Below the pieces are notes generated by a model. It was not told where the DNA came from and made no database searches. It worked only from the letters and a program-made list of their open reading frames with translations. Below are positions 60,455 through 64,000 of a DNA stretch of 64,000 nt, in pieces. How positions within the stretch are numbered: position 1 is the stretch's first letter; each line of letters starts with the position of its first letter. The position numbers and the translations under genes were made by a program. The DNA comes from Myxococcales bacterium. Its GTDB lineage: Bacteria; Myxococcota_A; Polyangia; Polyangiales; Polyangiaceae. Where the stretch lies: the NCBI GenBank assembly GCA_004193285.1, contig SECP01000012.1, forward strand, positions 1 to 64,000. Direction: 5' to 3'.

Positions 60455-63019
60455 ATGTGGGATGAATACGCGATGCGGTCGTCGTGGGTGGTGTTCGCGG
60501 TCGGGCTTGGTGCGTGCAGCGCACCGGCGCCGGAGGTGCATGAATCCAGGCAGGCGGTGACGCAGGAACCCGTCGTCGTTGGCCCGGAAATCGCGACGGA
60601 TCCGCCAGTTTTGCAGGCCTCCGATCTCGGTCACAATCCCGCTGTCGCCAGCGACGGTAGCGGCTTCCTCGCGGTCCAAGAGGTGTCATCGCGCATTCGC
60701 GCCGTGCGCGTCGGGCCAACCGGCGCGGTGCTCGACTCGCCGTGGATCGATCTCGGCGAGGCCACCGCTGACCAGTACTACCCGAGCGTCGTCTTCGGTG
60801 GCGGCCATTACCTCGTCACTTGGTCGGCATTCCTGGACAATGGCGACTCGGCTATCGAAGGCCGCTTCGTGAAGCCAAATGGCGAGGTCGAAGGCAGCGC
60901 GAGCTTCACCTTGGCCAGCTCGGCCATTTACCCGAGCGTGGGGTGGAACGGCACGCGCTTCTTGATGAGCTACCTGAGCCTCGGTGAAGAAGCCGCCAAC
61001 GTGGCGATCACGGCGTTCCAGGCGGACGGCACGAGCGTGGGCGGTTCGACTCATCCGCTATCGGGTCCCGGTTCCATCGCCTACCCGCGGCTAGCGGTGG
61101 GGGCCACGGGGTCGCTCGTAGCTTGGGAAGCTTACACACACGACGACGAGCTCGGAGACGTGGGCACCATTCGCGGAGCGAGGGTAGATGCGAGCGGCAC
61201 ACCCGACCCAGCCGGGGAGCTGCAGCTCTCCGCGGCAGCTCAAGGCGCGAGCTCGGTGAGCGTCGCGGCCGGTGACGCCGGGTTTTTGGCCGTCTGGAAC
61301 ACCAACGAATCGCCGAACTTGGTCCTCGGTTCCATCGTGAGCTCGAGCGGCGCGATCACCGCGAAGGGCTTCACCATCTCTCACTCCCCTCAGGACAGCG
61401 GGTTGCCTTCCGTCGCGTTCGACGGAAGCAGCTATCTGGTGGCTTGGGCAGACGGTCGCGACGAGCAGTCCATTTACGGCAATCGCGTTTCGGAGACCGG
61501 GGTCGTCGCGAGCGCGACGGACGTCAAGCTCGCGACGGGCTCGCCGCGCAACGTAGCGTTCGGGTCGGACCGCACGGGGCTGGCGTGGAACGGCGCGCAG
61601 TTTTTGCTCAGCTTCTTGGGCCACGGCATCGAAGGCAGCCTGATCGCGTCCGATCTCAGCTTGGTAGACGGCCAGATCCCACTCACTGGGGTGCCCAACA
61701 AACAGGGCTACCCCAACTCGGTTTGGAACGGCCAGAACTACCTCGTGGTGTGGACGGACGAACGCAACTCCGACACGGACATGGAGCTACGCGGGGTGCG
61801 CATCGGCACGAACGGCCAGTTGCTGGACCCGCAAGGCCTTTCCCTGTCAGGTCCAGAAAATCCTGCCTTCGGCGAGCAGCTCGCCTCCACCCGGCAAGGC
61901 TCCGCACTGGCCGTTTGGTTCAACGTTAGCGGCCAAAGCTTCACGCGCACCATCGCGAGTGACGGCACGCTCGGTATGAGCCAGCCATTCCAAACCGAGC
62001 TCCTGTCGTCACCACCGGGGGTCGCCAGCAACGGCACCGGCTACCTGGCGGCGTACGGCACGGGGGATTCGAGCGATGGCGCAGTGCTCGGTCGTCTGCT
62101 GGACGTGAGCGGAGTGAGCGGCCCTGCCTTCGACATCGACTCCACGACTCTCAACTCGACGCCCACCGTGTTCCCGCTCGGAGCTGGCTACTTGGTGAGC
62201 TACAGCAACTCGGGCAGCTGGCTCATGCCGGTCAGCGGCAGCGGCGTGCCCGGGCAAAGCGTGATGGTCTCGCCGAACGTCGCGTACGTGACGGCCGCAT
62301 CCTCAGGGCCGGACGCCGCGATAGTCGTGTGGTCGGACGTCGTGTGGTCGGACGTGGGCGATGCCCGCATTCAGGCCCGCTTCTTTCAAGGAGGCGAGCT
62401 GAGCGGCCCCACCCTGGAGCTCGCGGAGACGAGCGCTGGCTACGGCGCCGCCGTGGTCTGGGAGGGCTCGAATTTCTGGGCGGTTTGGGAGACGCCGGAG
62501 CACTTGCTTCAAGCGCGCGCCATCGGCGCGGATGGCTCGCTGGGGCCAGTGTCGACTTGGGTGAATGAGGGATGCTTTGCCCCCGTTCTCTCCAGCGACG
62601 GGCAGGGCCAGCTTCTCCTCAGCTACGCGAAGTACGGTGAGCAGTCGCAAACTCGCCGGGTCTTTTCGCGTCTCGTCGGCCGTGGCGCGTCGGACCCGGA
62701 TCCCGGAGCTGGCGGCGCTGCGGGGGCGGGCAACGAGGGCGGCAGCGGCGGCGCTGGCGCTGGCAGTGGCGGTACGGGCACCAGCGGTGCCGGTGCCGGG
62801 CAAGGTCCGGGCGGCGGCGGCGCTGGCGGCACGACCTCCGCGGGCGGCTCGTCCTCGACCGCAGGGACGTCCGGCTCCGGCAGCGGCCCGGGGCCGCTAC
62901 CGGGGTGCACCCTGAAGTCGACGCGCGAGAACGACGCCACGAGCGGCGCCGTTGGCGCGGCCCTCGGCTTGCTCGCGGCGGCTCTGCTGCGTCGACGACG
63001 AAAGCTAGCTTCTTCGTAG
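60455..63019 (+). CDS. Large surface lipoprotein with beta-propeller-like repeats and MYXO-CTERM-like tail
   Basis: 854 residues. GGAGGTGG lies seven bases before the ATG at 60455. A hydrophobic start ends in LGACSAP, a lipobox. The body has repeated segments such as NGTRFLMSYLS, GSSYLVAWADGRD, NGQNYLVVWTDERN and GTGYLAAYGTGD, spaced about 60 residues apart, forming a predicted propeller. A Gly/Ser-rich stretch (about 745-815) leads to a C-terminal signal: a cysteine (PGCTLK), a hydrophobic helix (VGAALGLLAAALL) and basic RRRRK, matching MYXO-CTERM sorting tails. Exposed on the cell surface by inference. Confidence 0.85.
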   Translation: MWDEYAMRSSWVVFAVGLGACSAPAPEVHESRQAVTQEPVVVGPEIATDPPVLQASDLGHNPAVASDGSGFLAVQEVSSRIRAVRVGPTGAVLDSPWIDLGEATADQYYPSVVFGGGHYLVTWSAFLDNGDSAIEGRFVKPNGEVEGSASFTLASSAIYPSVGWNGTRFLMSYLSLGEEAANVAITAFQADGTSVGGSTHPLSGPGSIAYPRLAVGATGSLVAWEAYTHDDELGDVGTIRGARVDASGTPDPAGELQLSAAAQGASSVSVAAGDAGFLAVWNTNESPNLVLGSIVSSSGAITAKGFTISHSPQDSGLPSVAFDGSSYLVAWADGRDEQSIYGNRVSETGVVASATDVKLATGSPRNVAFGSDRTGLAWNGAQFLLSFLGHGIEGSLIASDLSLVDGQIPLTGVPNKQGYPNSVWNGQNYLVVWTDERNSDTDMELRGVRIGTNGQLLDPQGLSLSGPENPAFGEQLASTRQGSALAVWFNVSGQSFTRTIASDGTLGMSQPFQTELLSSPPGVASNGTGYLAAYGTGDSSDGAVLGRLLDVSGVSGPAFDIDSTTLNSTPTVFPLGAGYLVSYSNSGSWLMPVSGSGVPGQSVMVSPNVAYVTAASSGPDAAIVVWSDVVWSDVGDARIQARFFQGGELSGPTLELAETSAGYGAAVVWEGSNFWAVWETPEHLLQARAIGADGSLGPVSTWVNEGCFAPVLSSDGQGQLLLSYAKYGEQSQTRRVFSRLVGRGASDPDPGAGGAAGAGNEGGSGGAGAGSGGTGTSGAGAGQGPGGGGAGGTTSAGGSSSTAGTSGSGSGPGPLPGCTLKSTRENDATSGAVGAALGLLAAALLRRRRKLASS

Positions 63020-63029
63020 TCGACGGTAG

Positions 63030-63061
63030 GCGTGGGCGGCCCAAGCGGCGGCCGCCCACGC
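63030..63061. terminator. Strong bidirectional hairpin terminator
   Basis: GCGTGGGCGGCC and GGCCGCCCACGC form a perfect 12-base-pair stem with an eight-base loop between the convergent genes ending at 63019 and 63097. No T tract is present, typical of GC-rich genomes. Confidence 0.75.
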
Positions 63062-63096
63062 TCGCCCTTCGAAACGGGTGAGCTCCGCGCTACGGT

Positions 63097-63621
63097 TCAG
63101 GCGAGGTCCTCCGCGAGCAGGTCGAGGAGCAGCCCATCGTGAAACGTGCCGTCGGCACCTCGTTCGTACCGACGCAGCACGCCGACACGCTTGAAGCCTG
63201 CTCTCTCGTAGCTACGAATGGCGCGGTGGTTGTCGGCAGCGGGGTCGATGATGACGCGGTGGTGACCACGCACCTCGAAGAGCCAGCGGCACACGAGCTG
63301 AATGGCCTCCACCCCGTAGCCGCGGCCGTGGCGCGCACTGTCCAAGAACACGTCGACGCCAGCGTGTCGGTAGTCCGGCTCGAGGATTTCCCAGCCCGCG
63401 ATGTAACCCACCACTTCGTCCGCGAGCGTGATCACGAACGTACTGATGGCGTCGGCCCCATCGGGATCGCTGCCGAGCAAGAGGCCCTCCCGCTCACGTT
63501 CGTTCTCGGGCGGCGTCCAGAATCGGGCGACCGCTGGCTGCCGCAAGATCTCGAAGAGTCGCGGCAGATCACTTTCACTCACCGGCCGCAACGCGACGCG
63601 CAGCCCTCGCAGTGTCGTCAT
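63097..63621 (-). CDS. GNAT family N-acetyltransferase, AAC(6')-like
   Basis: 174 residues from the ATG at 63621. RGLRVALRPVSESDLPRLF, the acetyl-CoA loop RHGRGYGVEAIQLV and the motif B segment NHRAIRSYERAGFKRVGVLRRYERG are those of RimJ/RimL/AAC(6')-type acetyltransferases. The substrate cannot be predicted. The open frame extends to 63732 without similarity. Confidence 0.88.
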   Translation of the reverse strand: MTTLRGLRVALRPVSESDLPRLFEILRQPAVARFWTPPENEREREGLLLGSDPDGADAISTFVITLADEVVGYIAGWEILEPDYRHAGVDVFLDSARHGRGYGVEAIQLVCRWLFEVRGHHRVIIDPAADNHRAIRSYERAGFKRVGVLRRYERGADGTFHDGLLLDLLAEDLA

Positions 63622-63854
63622 CGCGGTCGAGTATGCGCGGGCACCGGACTCGGTTACGACGCCTTCCTTTGAGCCGAACGGCGCTTGCACGCGCGAGTGG
63701 GTCGCGTTGAGACAGCTGCGGCTCAGTGGCAACGGAAGAGTTTCGTCAGGTTGTGATCGGCGCAGCTTGTTGCGAGGCCTTACGAACTGGAATCGGTTCC
63801 AGGCGTGCTACGCCTGCGGGCGCCTCTTGCGTGAGGCCTGCGGGAGATCCGAAA

Positions 63855-64000
63855 GTGAACAACAAATTGCGCGTGCACAGTCGTTGGGTAAGCTCGGTTG
63901 TCTTCCTAGGCGCGGCGGCGATGCTGAGCGGGTGTGATTCTGGCAGCGAGGCGCTACCCGGCGCGGCGGGCAGCGGGGGAACCGGTGTCGGCGGCCCCGT
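63855..64000 (+). CDS. 5' end of a lipoprotein gene, cut by window edge
   Basis: From a GTG at 63855 with GGGAGA upstream. It encodes a signal peptide ending in the lipobox LSGC (residue 27) and the start of a Gly/Ala linker (GAAGSGGTGVGG). The frame is open to the end of the window, so the gene continues beyond it. The function cannot be told from this part. Confidence 0.65.
   Translation, partial: MNNKLRVHSRWVSSVVFLGAAAMLSGCDSGSEALPGAAGSGGTGVGGP

Noticed and set aside
1..64000. tRNA, rRNA, CRISPR arrays, insertion sequences, prophage genes
   Set aside because: Looked for by eye on both strands; no cloverleaf-like gene, regular spaced repeat, transposase or phage gene was found. A covariance-model search would be needed to exclude small RNAs.

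Overview
The window looks like chromosomal DNA of a GC-rich myxobacterium (Polyangiales-like). The reasons are the strong third-position GC bias, very many lipoproteins whose lipobox is followed by long Gly/Ala/Ser linkers, Ser/Thr protein kinases, an ECF sigma/kinase pair, a sigma-54 enhancer-binding protein, an AgmX/PglI-type C-terminal domain, HAF/BNR/FG-GAP/Laminin B surface domains, a likely MYXO-CTERM tail, and plant-polymer enzymes. I see no tRNA, rRNA, CRISPR array, phage or insertion sequence.

Layout. 0-9 kb: a 5'-truncated BNR-repeat lipoprotein; an operon of a sigma-54 activator plus a GAF-type protein behind a good -24/-12 promoter; a J-domain membrane protein; repeat-rich secreted or membrane proteins. 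9-18 kb: a SAM methyltransferase with a DUF4242 protein; a Cys-repeat lipoprotein; a HAF-repeat lipoprotein; a twice-frameshifted glucose/sorbosone dehydrogenase; RNase HII with a variant substrate motif. 18-28 kb: secreted hydrolases (a subtilisin-like protease carrying a CBM3-like domain, a PL1 pectate lyase, a GH6 cellulase) mixed with a zinc-ribbon/CPBP protease pair and a glutathione S-transferase. 28-42 kb: a DUF1549/DUF1553-DUF1501 pair, Uma2 nuclease, zinc alcohol dehydrogenase, a divergent epimerase/AraC pair, a frameshifted Asp/Glu racemase-like gene, a Tat-exported Gfo/Idh/MocA oxidoreductase, IMP dehydrogenase (guaB), a hibernation factor and an NAD-dependent reductase. 42-53 kb: an ECF sigma-kinase operon; a sulfatase-modifying-factor-type lipoprotein divergent from a GAF-LuxR regulator; a heme-oxygenase-like diiron protein overlapping a LuxI/FeeM-like acyltransferase; YajG-like lipoproteins; a second kinase. 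53-64 kb: a run of surface lipoproteins (FG-GAP, Laminin B, BNR, DUF1566, MYXO-CTERM), a GNAT acetyltransferase and the start of another lipoprotein cut by the window edge.

The genes work mainly in three themes: extracellular degradation and display of surface proteins; envelope sensing (two kinases, ECF sigma, sigma-54 activator, LuxR and AraC regulators); and a possible small-molecule signal operon at 47.3-50.1 kb, the best candidate for an undescribed system. A dispersed hairpin element occurs three times in intergenic DNA. Four single-base or two-base frame disruptions, mostly at homopolymers, mean that assembly error must be excluded before the broken genes are called pseudogenes.
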